Below, one piece after another: positions 16,657-25,291 of a stretch of 64,000 bases of DNA. Under the pieces are notes generated by a model. It did not search any database, was not told the origin of the DNA, and saw only the letters and a list, made by a program, of their open reading frames with translations. Made by a program: the position numbers and the translations under genes. Positions within the stretch are counted from its first letter, which is position 1. Each line of letters starts with the position of its first letter. This DNA is from Stutzerimonas stutzeri (GTDB taxonomy: Bacteria; Pseudomonadota; Gammaproteobacteria; Pseudomonadales; Pseudomonadaceae), in NCBI RefSeq assembly GCF_019090095.1, contig NZ_JAGQFP010000001.1, positions 682,001-746,000 on the forward strand, read 5' to 3'.

Positions 16657-18569
16657 TTACCACCCTCCTGGTCGCCAACCGCGGTGAGATTGCCTGCCGC
16701 GTGATGCGCACCGCCAAGGCCATGGGCCTGACCACCGTTGCCATACACAGCGCCATCGACCGTGACGCGCGCCATGCCCGCGAGGCGGACATTCGCATCG
16801 ATCTCGGCGGCGCCAAGCCGGCCGACAGTTATCTGGTGATCGACAAGCTGATTGCCGCCGCCAAGGCCAGCGGTGCGCAGGCGATTCATCCGGGCTATGG
16901 CTTCCTCTCCGAGAACGCCGACTTCGCTCGCGCGATCGAGGATGCCGGCCTGATCTTCCTCGGGCCGCCCGCCTCGGCCATCGACGCCATGGGCAGCAAG
17001 TCCGCCGCCAAGGCCCTGATGGAGAAAGCCGGCGTGCCGCTGGTGCCGGGCTATCACGGCGAAGCGCAGGACGTGGAAACCTTCCGCCTCGCCGCGGAAA
17101 AGATCGGCTACCCAGTGCTGCTCAAGGCCACCGCCGGTGGTGGCGGCAAGGGCATGAAAGTGGTCGAGCGCGAGGCCGACCTCGCCGAAGCGCTGCAATC
17201 GGCCCAGCGCGAAGCGCAGTCGTCGTTCGGCGACTCGCGCATGCTGGTCGAGAAATACGTACTCAAGCCGCGTCATGTGGAGATTCAGGTGTTCGCCGAC
17301 CAGCACGGCAACTGCCTGTATCTCAACGAGCGCGACTGTTCGATCCAGCGCCGGCACCAGAAAGTGGTCGAGGAAGCGCCAGCGCCGGGCCTCACACCAG
17401 CGCTGCGCCGCGCCATGGGCGAAGCGGCAGTGAAGGCGGCGCAGGCCATCGGTTATGTCGGTGCCGGCACGGTCGAGTTCCTGCTCGATGCACGCGGCGA
17501 GTTCTTCTTCATGGAAATGAATACCCGGCTGCAGGTCGAGCATCCGGTTACCGAAGCCATCACCGGCCTGGATCTGGTCGCCTGGCAGATTCGCGTCGCC
17601 CGCGGCGAGCCGCTGCCGATCACGCAGGATCAGGTGCCGCTCAGCGGTCACGCCATCGAAGTGCGGCTGTATGCCGAGGATCCGGACAACGACTTCCTCC
17701 CAGCCACCGGCACGCTGGATCTCTACCGTGAGTCCAGCGCCGGGCCTGGCCGCCGTGTCGACAGCGGCGTGGCCGAAGGCGACCAGATCTCACCGTTCTA
17801 CGACCCGATGCTCGGCAAGCTGATCGCTTGGGGCGAGAACCGCGAGGAAGCGCGCCTGCGGCTGCTGGCGATGCTGGAGGAAACCGGCGTCGGCGGCGTG
17901 CGCACCAACCTGGCGTTCCTGCGCCGCGTCATCGGTCATCCCGCCTTCGCCGCGGCCGAGCTCGACACCGGTTTCATCCCTCGACACGAAGCCGAGCTGA
18001 TGCGTAAGCCAGGCGCGCTGGACGATGCGTTCTGGCAACTGGCCGGCGAGCTCTACGTGCAGACCGAGCCTGCCAAGGTCCGCAACGACGACATTCACTC
18101 GCCCTGGGCGAGACGCGATGGCCTGCGGTTCGGGATGCCGGCGCGGATCGGCATTCACCTGCAGTGCAACGGTGAGAACCGGCTCGTACGCATCGATACG
18201 GCGGGCGCATCCCAACCCGCCGCGGGCGAGGCGATGCGCAGGCCGAAGGCGACCCGGCAGGGCGGCACCCTGCATCTGGAGTGGAACGGCGAATTGCAGG
18301 CCGTGACGGCGTTCGACCCCATCGCTGAAGTCGAGGCCAGCCACCAGCACCACGGCGGCATGACCGCGCCCATGAACGGCAGCATCGTTCGTGTGCTGGT
18401 CGAGACCGGGCAGCAGGTCGAAGCCGGTGCCACACTGGTGGTGCTGGAAGCGATGAAGATGGAGCACAGCATTCGTGCGCAGCAGGCCGGGGTGGTCAAA
18501 AGCCTGTTCTGCGCCGAAGGTGAAATGGTCAACGAAGGCGCGGTACTGCTGGAAATGGAAGAGGCGTAG
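16653..18569 (+). CDS. liuD: 3-methylcrotonyl-CoA carboxylase, biotin-carrying subunit
   Basis: A 638-residue alpha subunit. Residues about 1-450 are a biotin carboxylase (ANRGEIACRVMRTA, the ATP-grasp glycine loop KATAGGGGKGMK, and the EMNTRLQVEHPVTE active-site stretch). The C-terminal ~80 residues are a biotinyl domain with the attachment motif EAMKMEH; the biotinylated lysine is residue 602. It carboxylates biotin with bicarbonate and ATP for LiuB. Its ATG sits after AGGAGCCACAACA. The first 31 codons and ribosome site also occur as a partial copy 227 bases upstream. Confidence 0.95.
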   Translation: MITTLLVANRGEIACRVMRTAKAMGLTTVAIHSAIDRDARHAREADIRIDLGGAKPADSYLVIDKLIAAAKASGAQAIHPGYGFLSENADFARAIEDAGLIFLGPPASAIDAMGSKSAAKALMEKAGVPLVPGYHGEAQDVETFRLAAEKIGYPVLLKATAGGGGKGMKVVEREADLAEALQSAQREAQSSFGDSRMLVEKYVLKPRHVEIQVFADQHGNCLYLNERDCSIQRRHQKVVEEAPAPGLTPALRRAMGEAAVKAAQAIGYVGAGTVEFLLDARGEFFFMEMNTRLQVEHPVTEAITGLDLVAWQIRVARGEPLPITQDQVPLSGHAIEVRLYAEDPDNDFLPATGTLDLYRESSAGPGRRVDSGVAEGDQISPFYDPMLGKLIAWGENREEARLRLLAMLEETGVGGVRTNLAFLRRVIGHPAFAAAELDTGFIPRHEAELMRKPGALDDAFWQLAGELYVQTEPAKVRNDDIHSPWARRDGLRFGMPARIGIHLQCNGENRLVRIDTAGASQPAAGEAMRRPKATRQGGTLHLEWNGELQAVTAFDPIAEVEASHQHHGGMTAPMNGSIVRVLVETGQQVEAGATLVVLEAMKMEHSIRAQQAGVVKSLFCAEGEMVNEGAVLLEMEEA

Positions 18570-18819
18570 CGGATGCACAAAGGCGGACAAGGCTTCGCCG
18601 TTGTCCACCCTACGCAGGAACGCAAGGCCGCAGGATGGAAACGCCGCAGGTTTTGCGCCGGTAGCCGGACGCCTCGGCTGACACACAGCGACATCGGTGG
18701 GCGCACCCCACCCTACGGTGAACACATGCAGGTTTCGTAGGGTGGGCGTGAGCCCACCGACAGCGGCACAATTCAACGACACGGGTGAAGCACGCCAAGC
18801 GTCACCCCCTGGAGGACAT
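18570..18819. repeat. liuD-liuE gap with paired GTAGGGTGGGC repeats
   Basis: Two units of the dispersed element, 18696-18716 and 18737-18758, face each other and can pair. The rest of the gap has no gene that I can support. The hairpin may change mRNA stability between liuD and liuE. Confidence 0.8.
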
Positions 18820-19719
18820 ATGAGTCTGCCCAAACAGGTCCGGCTGGTCGAAGTCGGCCCGCGCGACGGTCTGCAGAATGAAAAGCAGCCAATCAGCGTG
18901 GCGGACAAGGTGCGCCTGGTCGATGACCTCACCGCGGCCGGCCTGCGCTACATCGAGGTCGGCAGCTTCGTCTCGCCTAAGTGGGTATCGCAGATGGCTG
19001 GATCGGCCGACGTCTTCGCGCAGATCCGCCAGAAAGCGGGCGTCACGTACGCCGCGCTGACGCCGAATCTGAAAGGTCTGGAAGCGGCGATCGAAGCCGG
19101 TGTCAGCGAGGTCGCGGTGTTCGGCGCCGCCTCCGAGGCCTTCTCGCAGAAGAACATCAACTGCTCCATCGAGGAAAGCCTGGCACGCTTCGCGCCGCTC
19201 ATGGCCAGCGCCCGGGAGAACGGCATCCAGGTACGCGGCTACGTCTCCTGTGTGCTGGGTTGCCCCTATGAAGGCGAGGTCGACCCCAAACGGGTGGCGC
19301 ATGTCGCCCACGAACTGTTCGCCATGGGCTGCTATGAAGTATCGCTGGGCGACACCATCGGCACCGGGACACCCGGCAAGACCCGCCAATTGATCGAAGC
19401 GGTCAGCCGCGAGGTGCCGCGTGACAAGCTCGCCGGGCATTTCCACGACACCTACGGCCAGGCGCTGGCCAATATCTACGCCAGCCTGCAAGAGGGCCTC
19501 TGCACCTTCGACAGCTCCGTCGCCGGGCTCGGCGGTTGCCCGTATGCCAAGGGCGCCAGTGGCAACGTCGCCAGTGAAGACGTGCTCTACATGCTCGGCG
19601 GTCTGGGAATCGAGACCGGCGTTGACCTGAACCGGCTGATCGCCGCCGGGCAACGCATCAGCGATGTACTGGGCCGCCCCAACGGCTCACGCGTCGCACG
19701 GGCCCGCAGCGCCGGCTGA
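18820..19719 (+). CDS. liuE: Hydroxymethylglutaryl-CoA lyase
   Basis: A 299-residue HMG-CoA lyase, TIM-barrel family. It cleaves HMG-CoA into acetyl-CoA and acetoacetate, the last step of the leucine branch. Seen are VRLVEVGPRDGLQNE at the N-terminus (metal and substrate Arg-Asp), the family signature SVAGLGGCPYAKGASGN with the catalytic cysteine, and HFHDTYGQ metal histidines. ATG at 18820 follows TGGAGGACAT. Acetoacetate is then activated by the CoA-transferase encoded just downstream. Confidence 0.95.
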   Translation: MSLPKQVRLVEVGPRDGLQNEKQPISVADKVRLVDDLTAAGLRYIEVGSFVSPKWVSQMAGSADVFAQIRQKAGVTYAALTPNLKGLEAAIEAGVSEVAVFGAASEAFSQKNINCSIEESLARFAPLMASARENGIQVRGYVSCVLGCPYEGEVDPKRVAHVAHELFAMGCYEVSLGDTIGTGTPGKTRQLIEAVSREVPRDKLAGHFHDTYGQALANIYASLQEGLCTFDSSVAGLGGCPYAKGASGNVASEDVLYMLGGLGIETGVDLNRLIAAGQRISDVLGRPNGSRVARARSAG

Positions 19720-19732
19720 AACCGCGCTTTGT

Positions 19733-19815
19733 TGTAGGAGGCGCGCCCTCGCGGCGATGCGGACCGCAGGTCCGCCTGAAGCGCAAAGCTTCGGCCCGAG
19801 GTCGGGCCTCCCACG
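19733..19815. repeat. Palindromic repeat between liuE and the CoA-transferase
   Basis: A segment starting GTAGGAGGCGCGCCC and ending with the inverted GGGCCTCCCAC, including CTTCGGCCCGAGGTCGGGCC, resembles REP-type elements of pseudomonads. A related sequence follows the hydratase gene near 3000-3027. Confidence 0.6.
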
Positions 19816-19871
19816 TAAAGCGGCACCTGTAACGTTCAGCGCCACAGGTCAGAACAACCAGAGAGGCACTT

Positions 19872-20567
19872 ATGAACAAGATCTACCCCAACGCGCAGCA
19901 GGCGCTCGACGGTCTGGTCGAGGACGGCATGACCCTCGCGGTCGGCGGCTTCGGCCTGTGCGGCATCCCCGAAGCGCTGATCGCGGCCTTGCGCGACACC
20001 GGCAAGAAAGACCTCACGGTGATCAGCAACAATGCGGGCGTCGATGGTTTCGGCCTCGGCCTGCTGCTCGAATCGCGCCAGGTGCGCAAGATGATTTCCT
20101 CCTACGTCGGCGAGAACAAGGAGTTCGAGCGTCAGTACCTGGCGGGCGAGCTGGAACTGGAATTCACCCCACAAGGCACCCTGGCCGAAAAACTGCGTGC
20201 GGCCGGTTGCGGTATTCCCGCGTTCTTCACGCGCACGGGCTACGGCACCTTGATTGCCGAGGGCAAGGAGACCCGCCAGTTCAAGGGCGAGTGGTACGTC
20301 ATGGAAGAGTCGCTGCAAGCCGACGTGTCGCTGGTCAAGGCCTTCAAGGCGGACAAGGCCGGCAACCTGGTCTTCAACAAGACGGCGCGCAACTTCAACC
20401 CGCTCGCCGCCATGGCTGGCAAGGTGTGCGTGGTGGAGGTCGATCATCTGGTGGAGACCGGTGAACTGGACCCCGACCAGATTCACCTGCCGGGTATCTA
20501 CGTGCAGCGCATCATCCACAACCCGAACGCCGAGAAGCGCATCGAAAAACGTACGGTGAGGAGTTGA
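19872..20567 (+). CDS. 3-oxoacid CoA-transferase subunit A
   Basis: A 231-residue class I CoA-transferase alpha subunit (ScoA/AtoD type). The CoA-binding loop [13 protein letters not shown] and [15 protein letters not shown] are characteristic. With the beta subunit it moves CoA from succinyl-CoA or acetyl-CoA to acetoacetate. Location after liuE suits disposal of acetoacetate from leucine. A second, closely related pair is at 61867-63253, and a more distant type (PcaIJ) at 53747-55398. Its stop lies 2 bases before the ATG of subunit B. Confidence 0.92.
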   Translation: MNKIYPNAQQALDGLVEDGMTLAVGGFGLCGIPEALIAALRDTGKKDLTVISNNAGVDGFGLGLLLESRQVRKMISSYVGENKEFERQYLAGELELEFTPQGTLAEKLRAAGCGIPAFFTRTGYGTLIAEGKETRQFKGEWYVMEESLQADVSLVKAFKADKAGNLVFNKTARNFNPLAAMAGKVCVVEVDHLVETGELDPDQIHLPGIYVQRIIHNPNAEKRIEKRTVRS

Positions 20568-20569
20568 TC

Positions 20570-21196
20570 ATGGCCTGGACACGTGAACAGATGGCACAGC
20601 GCGCCGCGAAGGAGCTGCAGGACGGCTTCTACGTCAATCTGGGCATCGGCCTGCCGACGCTCGTCGCCAACTACATTCCCGAAGGCATGGACGTCTGGCT
20701 ACAGAGCGAGAACGGCCTGCTGGGCATCGGCCCCTTCCCCACCGAGGACGAGATCGACCCGGACCTGATCAACGCCGGCAAGCAAACCGTGACGGCCCTG
20801 CCCGGCAGCGCCTTCTTCGACAACGCCATGAGCTTCGGCATGATCCGCGGCGGCCATATCAACCTGGCGATTCTCGGCGCCATGCAGGTCTCGGAGAAAG
20901 GCGACCTGGCGAACTGGATGATCCCCGGCAAGATGGTCAAGGGCATGGGCGGCGCGATGGACCTGGTGGCGGGCGTCAAGCGCGTCGTGGTGCTGATGGA
21001 GCACACCGCGAAAGGTGCGCACAAGATCGTCAAGCAGTGCGATCTCCCACTGACCGGCGTCGGCGTGGTGGACCGCATCATTACCGACCTGGGCGTGCTC
21101 GATGTAACCGATCAAGGTTTGACATTGGTCGAGCTGGCGGACGGGGTCAGCTTCGAGCAGATCCAGGAAGCGACAGGCTGCGTGATTCGGCGCTGA
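20570..21196 (+). CDS. 3-oxoacid CoA-transferase subunit B
   Basis: A 208-residue beta subunit. The catalytic glutamate is in the SENG motif (residue 47, [14 protein letters not shown]). [26 protein letters not shown] is the conserved core. A TTG at 20564 is in frame and overlaps the subunit A stop, but the ATG at 20570, placed after GTGAGGAG, is the better start. It forms the heterodimeric enzyme with the preceding gene; acetoacetate is the likely acceptor because liuE is upstream. Confidence 0.92.
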   Translation: MAWTREQMAQRAAKELQDGFYVNLGIGLPTLVANYIPEGMDVWLQSENGLLGIGPFPTEDEIDPDLINAGKQTVTALPGSAFFDNAMSFGMIRGGHINLAILGAMQVSEKGDLANWMIPGKMVKGMGGAMDLVAGVKRVVVLMEHTAKGAHKIVKQCDLPLTGVGVVDRIITDLGVLDVTDQGLTLVELADGVSFEQIQEATGCVIRR

Positions 21197-21337
21197 TGCC
21201 ACCGGCGCTGGCCAGAAGCCACTGGGCATCGGGCCAGCGCAGCGTGTAGCCTTGACGCTAAACAAATACCGCAACCGTGACGACGTGCGACCGACGCCTC
21301 GCGAGCCGCGGGTGGACAGGCAAGACTGGATACTTTC

Positions 21338-21733
21338 ATGGCAAAGCAGACCTACAGCATTTCCGATTTGGCCAACGAGCTCGATATCACCACCCGCGCG
21401 ATTCGCTTCTACGAAGAACAGGGCATGCTATCGCCGACCCGCCGCGGCCAGGAGCGCATCTACAGCCCCAAGGACCGCGTTGCCCTGAAGCTGATCCTGC
21501 GTGGCAAGCGCATCGGTTTTTCCCTCGCCGAATGTAAAACCTTGATCGAGCTCTACGATCCCAAGGCCGGCAACCAGAAGCAGCTGAACATCATGCTCGG
21601 CATGATCGCCGAGCGCCGACAGCAGCTCGAACAGCAATTGCTCGATATCCAGCAGATGCAGCTGGAGCTGGACACCGCCGAGGAACGTTGTCTGACCGCA
21701 TTGAAAGCGACCGTGAACAAGGCAGCCAGCTGA
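21338..21733 (+). CDS. liuR: MerR-family regulator of the liu cluster
   Basis: A 131-residue MerR-type regulator. The N-terminal winged helix (YSISDLANELDITTRAIRF, then YEEQGMLSPTRRG) and the dimerising helix (ERRQQLEQQLLDIQQMQLELDTAEE) are clear. There is no metal-binding cysteine cluster, as expected for LiuR, which responds to leucine-pathway intermediates in other proteobacteria. LiuR is often encoded upstream of liuA; here it is last in the cluster. ATG at 21338 is preferred to the longer frame from 21252. Palindromes at 12009 and 8030 are its likely operators. Confidence 0.85.
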   Translation: MAKQTYSISDLANELDITTRAIRFYEEQGMLSPTRRGQERIYSPKDRVALKLILRGKRIGFSLAECKTLIELYDPKAGNQKQLNIMLGMIAERRQQLEQQLLDIQQMQLELDTAEERCLTALKATVNKAAS

Positions 21734-21744
21734 GGCTGGCAAAC

Positions 21745-21867
21745 CCAGGTTTCAGCCCACCCTAGCGGTGGGCGAATGCGCAACGCCGCCACCCGCCGTG
21801 CCTTGCGCCACCCGCCAGAGCCCAAGCCCGACCCGCAGCCGATGGGCGGGCTTTAGCCCACCTACAG
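21745..21867. repeat. GTAGGGTGGGCT-type repeats after liuR
   Basis: Units TTCAGCCCACCCTA near 21751 and GCGGGCTTTAGCCCACCTAC near 21847 belong to the dispersed palindromic element. They fill the gap between liuR and the convergent peptidase gene. Confidence 0.65.
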
Positions 21868-21911
21868 TCTGTAATCCGTATAGTGCCGCCACTGCGAAGC
21901 GGACCGCCCGA

Positions 21912-22985
21912 TCAGCGCGCATTGTTCTCCAGCAGATACGCCACCAGCGTGCGGGTGCAGGCCTGCATCGCATCGTTGGTGATCAGTTCGTAGCCATGGG
22001 TGTTTTCGGTCGGCATGGCCAGGCATCCGGCCCGCGGCGAGGAGCCGGAGCCGAGCACCGCGCTGGCATCGGAGGCGAATCCCGGCATCAGCGCCGGTTG
22101 CGGTGTATAGCCACAGCGAACGGCGGCCGCCAGCAGATCGTCGGAAATCGACTTGGTGTACAACCCCTTCTCGTCGCCGGTGAGGATGATCGGATCGGCG
22201 CACAGCCGGGTCCCGTATTCCTCGGCTATGGGACCTACTTCCAGGGCGATGCAGACGGAGCCCGGCAGGGTTCTCGCGGCATACTGAGCGCCGGAGTTGG
22301 TTTCTTCTTCGTTGGTTGTCAGGACGAAATAGACGTCTTGCTCGAGATCCTGCTTGTGCTGAGCGAGCTGTTCGGCTGCCCGCAGCGCAGCAACCACCGG
22401 CGCCCGATCGTCGAGAAAGTGCGCAGCGATGGCATCGTTCACCCGGAACGGCCGCCGCCAGTGTTGGCTCAGCACCACGCGCGTGCCAGGCCGAACCCCC
22501 TTCTGCGCCAGTTCAGCCTGGGTTCGGCGGGTGATCACGTGAACGTCGGCCCACTGCACGTCGCCACTGAGAATATGCCTCGACTGGGCCGACTCAGAGG
22601 TGCCATGCATCGTTCCAAACGACAGCACCCCGGGCAGGGTATCCGTCTCGCCCATCACATCGACCGGGCACATGCCGAAGTTGACGGGAAAGGCGCCACC
22701 CAATGCGACGACATGCAGGCGACCGTCCTCGCCGATACGCTTTACCACCATGGCGATTTCATCCTGGTGCGCCATGACCCGAATGGCACGCGATTGGGCG
22801 GTTTCGCGTGCGATACCGGTGGCGCGAATTACCCCCACCAGGTTGTTGGCGGTGTCCAGCCACACCTCATCGCAGCTTGCCTCCAGCTCGCCGCGACACA
22901 CCGCTCGTACCTCTTCTTCCTGACCACCCGGGGCACGGGCGAGCAACAGTGATTCGAGCAATGAAAAATCTGCCTCGATCGACAT
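21912..22985 (-). CDS. M42-family metallopeptidase
   Basis: A 357-residue M42 aminopeptidase-like protein. Metal ligands and catalytic residues are recognisable: VMAHQDEIAM (His and Asp), FLDDRAPV (bridging Asp), TNEEET (Glu pair), GFASDAS and ENTHGYE near the end. Most M42 enzymes form cytoplasmic tetrahedral peptidases cutting small peptides; some act on unusual dipeptides. It is divergent from the TRAP operon with a 402-base gap. No osmoprotectant-dipeptide synthesis genes are adjacent, so the substrate is open. Confidence 0.85.
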   Translation of the reverse strand: MSIEADFSLLESLLLARAPGGQEEEVRAVCRGELEASCDEVWLDTANNLVGVIRATGIARETAQSRAIRVMAHQDEIAMVVKRIGEDGRLHVVALGGAFPVNFGMCPVDVMGETDTLPGVLSFGTMHGTSESAQSRHILSGDVQWADVHVITRRTQAELAQKGVRPGTRVVLSQHWRRPFRVNDAIAAHFLDDRAPVVAALRAAEQLAQHKQDLEQDVYFVLTTNEEETNSGAQYAARTLPGSVCIALEVGPIAEEYGTRLCADPIILTGDEKGLYTKSISDDLLAAAVRCGYTPQPALMPGFASDASAVLGSGSSPRAGCLAMPTENTHGYELITNDAMQACTRTLVAYLLENNAR

Positions 22986-23133
22986 GCATCCTCCTGTTCG
23001 GCGTCGTGTTCCCTTGATGGGACAGCAGCAGTAACGGAGCGTGCCACCACGGGCGAGCCGGCTCGCTTGGCGTTCGACAGCATCGACTGCGACCCGGCGA
23101 CAAGCTGACGCAGTGTCTCAATAAAAAGACATG

Positions 23134-23194
23134 ACTCCAGAATCCTGGACATGCAGCCCCGATCCCTTTTGTTATGTCCAGATTTCTGGATGAA
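23134..23194. promoter_or_regulatory. Paired activator sites (ATGTCC-N8-GGACAT type) upstream of TRAP operon
   Basis: Site 1, 23134-23153, is GACTCC-AGAATCCT-GGACAT; site 2, 23175-23194, is ATGTCC-AGATTTCT-GGATGA. Each has an inner palindrome TCCAG-N4-CTGGA or TCCAGA-N2-TCTGGA. They are 41 bases apart and end 62 bases before the -24 element, a normal place for enhancer-binding protein sites. Three other promoters in the window have the same arrangement. Confidence 0.65.
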
Positions 23195-23254
23195 GGCGCT
23201 TACAGCTTTCGTTTGAACCGCTCTAGAATCGGGCTTTCATAAGCTTGCCAAACC

Positions 23255-23271
23255 CCGGCACAAAACCTGCT
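23255..23271 (+). promoter_or_regulatory. Sigma-54 promoter of the TRAP operon
   Basis: CCGGCACAAAACCTGCT has GG and GC separated by exactly 10 bases (23257-23258 and 23269-23270) and fits YTGGCACGRNNNTTGCW. Transcription would start near 23282, about 105 bases before the ATG. Confidence 0.7.
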
Positions 23272-23387
23272 AAGCAATAGCGGCAACGCTCAGAACCCTG
23301 TCGGAACGAGCACGCTGCGGCAGGCTCATTCCGCGTCCCGGCTAGATGACCGGGCTGCATACCAAAACAACAAAAAAGGAATCTGTA

Positions 23388-24473
23388 ATGTCGATTACCA
23401 AGAAGCTCACCCGCCTCGCCTGCGCCATCGGCGCCACCACCCTGCTCAGCGCGACGCTGGTAAGCGCCAATGCCACCGCCGCCGAGAAGGTCCGCTGGCA
23501 GGTCCCGCTGGCGTTCCCCTCGCATCTGGTCGGTTTGACCACCCCGATCAAGCACCTGTCCGAGTCGCTCAAGGCCATCTCCGGTGGCGACATCCAGCTG
23601 CGCTACTACGAGCCCGGCGAACTGGTACCGCCGTTCGAGATCATGGATGCGGTGAGCAACGGCAAGTACCCGGCCGGCTATACCTGGATCGGCTATGACC
23701 AGGGCACCATTCCAGCCCTGCCGCTGTATTCGGGCGCACCTTTCAACATGGAACCGCCGGCATACCTGGCCTGGTACTACGAAGGCGACGGCAAGAAGTT
23801 GCTCGAGGAAATCTACGCCGAGCGCAACATTCATCCGATGCTGTGCAGCATCATCGGCCCGGAAGGCGCCGGCTGGTTCGCCAAACCGGTGGAGAAGCTG
23901 GAAGACTTCGACGGCCTGCGCATCCGCTTCGCCGGCATCGGCGGCAAGGTCCTGGAAAAACTCGGCGCCTCGGTCACCATGATTCCGGGCGGCGAGATCT
24001 ACCAGGCGCTCGAGCGCAAGACCATCGATGCCACCGAGTTCTCGCAGCCGGCGATCGACAAGATGCTGGGCCTGGACCAGATCATCAAAAACTACATCAT
24101 GCCGGGCTGGCACCAGACACTGACCACCTCGCACCTGCTGGTCAACAAGGGCGTGTGGGACAAGCTGGAGCCGCAAAGCCGCGCGCTGATCGAGATGGGT
24201 TGCGAATCGGCCACGCTCAAAGGTTTTGCCGAAAGCGAGTGGGCCCAGCCGACTGCCCTGCGCGACTACGAGAAGCAGGGCGTGAAGGCCCAGGTATTGC
24301 CGGAGCCGGTATTGCGCGAACTGGAGCGTGTGACCAACGAAGTGCTGGACGAGATCGCCGCGAAGGACGAGATGTTCAACCGCGTCCTGACCAGCCAGCG
24401 CGACTTCATGAAGCATCATTCCATCTGGCACAGCAAAGGCTACCTGCCGCGCGACTTCTACAAGTACGACTGA
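23388..24473 (+). CDS. TRAP transporter substrate-binding protein (DctP family)
   Basis: A 361-residue periplasmic binding protein. A signal peptide ends near ANATAA before EKVRWQVPLAFPSHL. The conserved DctP features are the FDGLRIRFAG stretch, whose arginine clamps the carboxylate of the ligand, and the helix region GGEIYQALERKTIDATEFSQPA. It captures an organic acid for the DctQ-DctM permease. ATG at 23388 follows AAAAAGGAATCTGTA. The sigma-54 promoter and shared operators with the hydroxybutyrate dehydrogenase gene suggest a hydroxyacid ligand, which is inference. Confidence 0.92.
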   Translation: MSITKKLTRLACAIGATTLLSATLVSANATAAEKVRWQVPLAFPSHLVGLTTPIKHLSESLKAISGGDIQLRYYEPGELVPPFEIMDAVSNGKYPAGYTWIGYDQGTIPALPLYSGAPFNMEPPAYLAWYYEGDGKKLLEEIYAERNIHPMLCSIIGPEGAGWFAKPVEKLEDFDGLRIRFAGIGGKVLEKLGASVTMIPGGEIYQALERKTIDATEFSQPAIDKMLGLDQIIKNYIMPGWHQTLTTSHLLVNKGVWDKLEPQSRALIEMGCESATLKGFAESEWAQPTALRDYEKQGVKAQVLPEPVLRELERVTNEVLDEIAAKDEMFNRVLTSQRDFMKHHSIWHSKGYLPRDFYKYD

Positions 24474-24660
24474 TCGAAGCGTCAGGCCTGATGCCCCAAG
24501 GCGGGGCTCTTCCAAGGCTCGACTGAGCGGACAGGATGCGCAGCGCTAGCGGTTTCGCTGCGCGCCCCTCCGCCCAAACGAGCCCGACCCGCCTGCCGGG
24601 CCTCGGACCGCACGACCAGGTCGTACCTGTATTCCTCAATTTCGGATCTCCGAGGTGGCC

Positions 24661-25275
24661 GTGTCCGCTCATCCCGTTTCCCCTAACGACGCAGTACCCG
24701 CCGCCCAGGCGGATGCCCTGCCCCACAACCGACTGTCCTACTGGCTGGACCGGGCGCTGGTTGCGATCGGCGAAGCCAGCGCCTGGATCTGGCTGCTGGT
24801 ACTGGCCGTGGTGCTGACCAACGTGTTCAGCCGCTTCGTGCTATCGCGCGGTTCCATCGCGCTGGAGGAGCTGTCCTGGCACCTGTTCGGCGCCGCCCTG
24901 ATGCTTGCCCTGGCCTATGGGGTCGTGCGCGACGATCACGTACGCGTCGACGTGCTGCGAGAGAAATTCAGCTTGCGCAGCCAGGCGATCATCGAACTGC
25001 TGGCCATCGCATTCCTGGCCTTGCCGGTCGTGGTGATGATGGTCGAGGCGCTGGTGCCCTTCGCCTACCAGGCCTTCCTCTACAACGAGCGCTCCCAGGC
25101 GCCCAGCGGCCTGCCGCATCGCTTCATCTTCAAGAGCGTACTGCCGCTCGGCCTGACGCTGTTGGCGATCGCCCTGCTGTCACGGGCCAGCCGTTGCAGC
25201 ACGCTGCTGTTCAATTTCCCTCGGGTCTTCACGGCCCCGACGCATGCCCGCGACCGCGGCCATTCGCAGCCCTGA
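24661..25275 (+). CDS. TRAP transporter small permease (DctQ family)
   Basis: A 204-residue four-helix membrane protein. The DctQ core is visible: LVVLTNVFSRFVLSRGS, then LEELSWHLFGAALMLALAYGVVRDDHVRVDVL. It bridges the binding protein and DctM. The start is uncertain: GTG at 24661 lies 6 bases after CCGAGG, while an earlier GTG at 24655 is too close to any ribosome site. The 187-base gap after dctP contains an inverted repeat (CCCAAGGCGGGGC region) that could lower expression of the permease relative to the binding protein. Confidence 0.88.
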   Translation: MSAHPVSPNDAVPAAQADALPHNRLSYWLDRALVAIGEASAWIWLLVLAVVLTNVFSRFVLSRGSIALEELSWHLFGAALMLALAYGVVRDDHVRVDVLREKFSLRSQAIIELLAIAFLALPVVVMMVEALVPFAYQAFLYNERSQAPSGLPHRFIFKSVLPLGLTLLAIALLSRASRCSTLLFNFPRVFTAPTHARDRGHSQP

Positions 25276-25291
25276 TGGAGTAGCCGTAATC

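Larger units (their letters stand above)
22986..23387. other. Divergent control region, M42 peptidase / TRAP operon
   Basis: The 402-base gap holds two operator-like sites (23134-23194) and a sigma-54 promoter (23255-23271), both listed separately. I see no gene here. A TGGCACG sequence on the minus strand near 23040 lacks a matching -12 GC and was not counted. Confidence 0.7.

Noticed and set aside
23030..23060. A TGGCACG sequence on the minus strand that might be a sigma-54 promoter for the M42 peptidase
   Set aside because: The base pair 10 positions after GG is TA, not GC, so the -12 element is missing.
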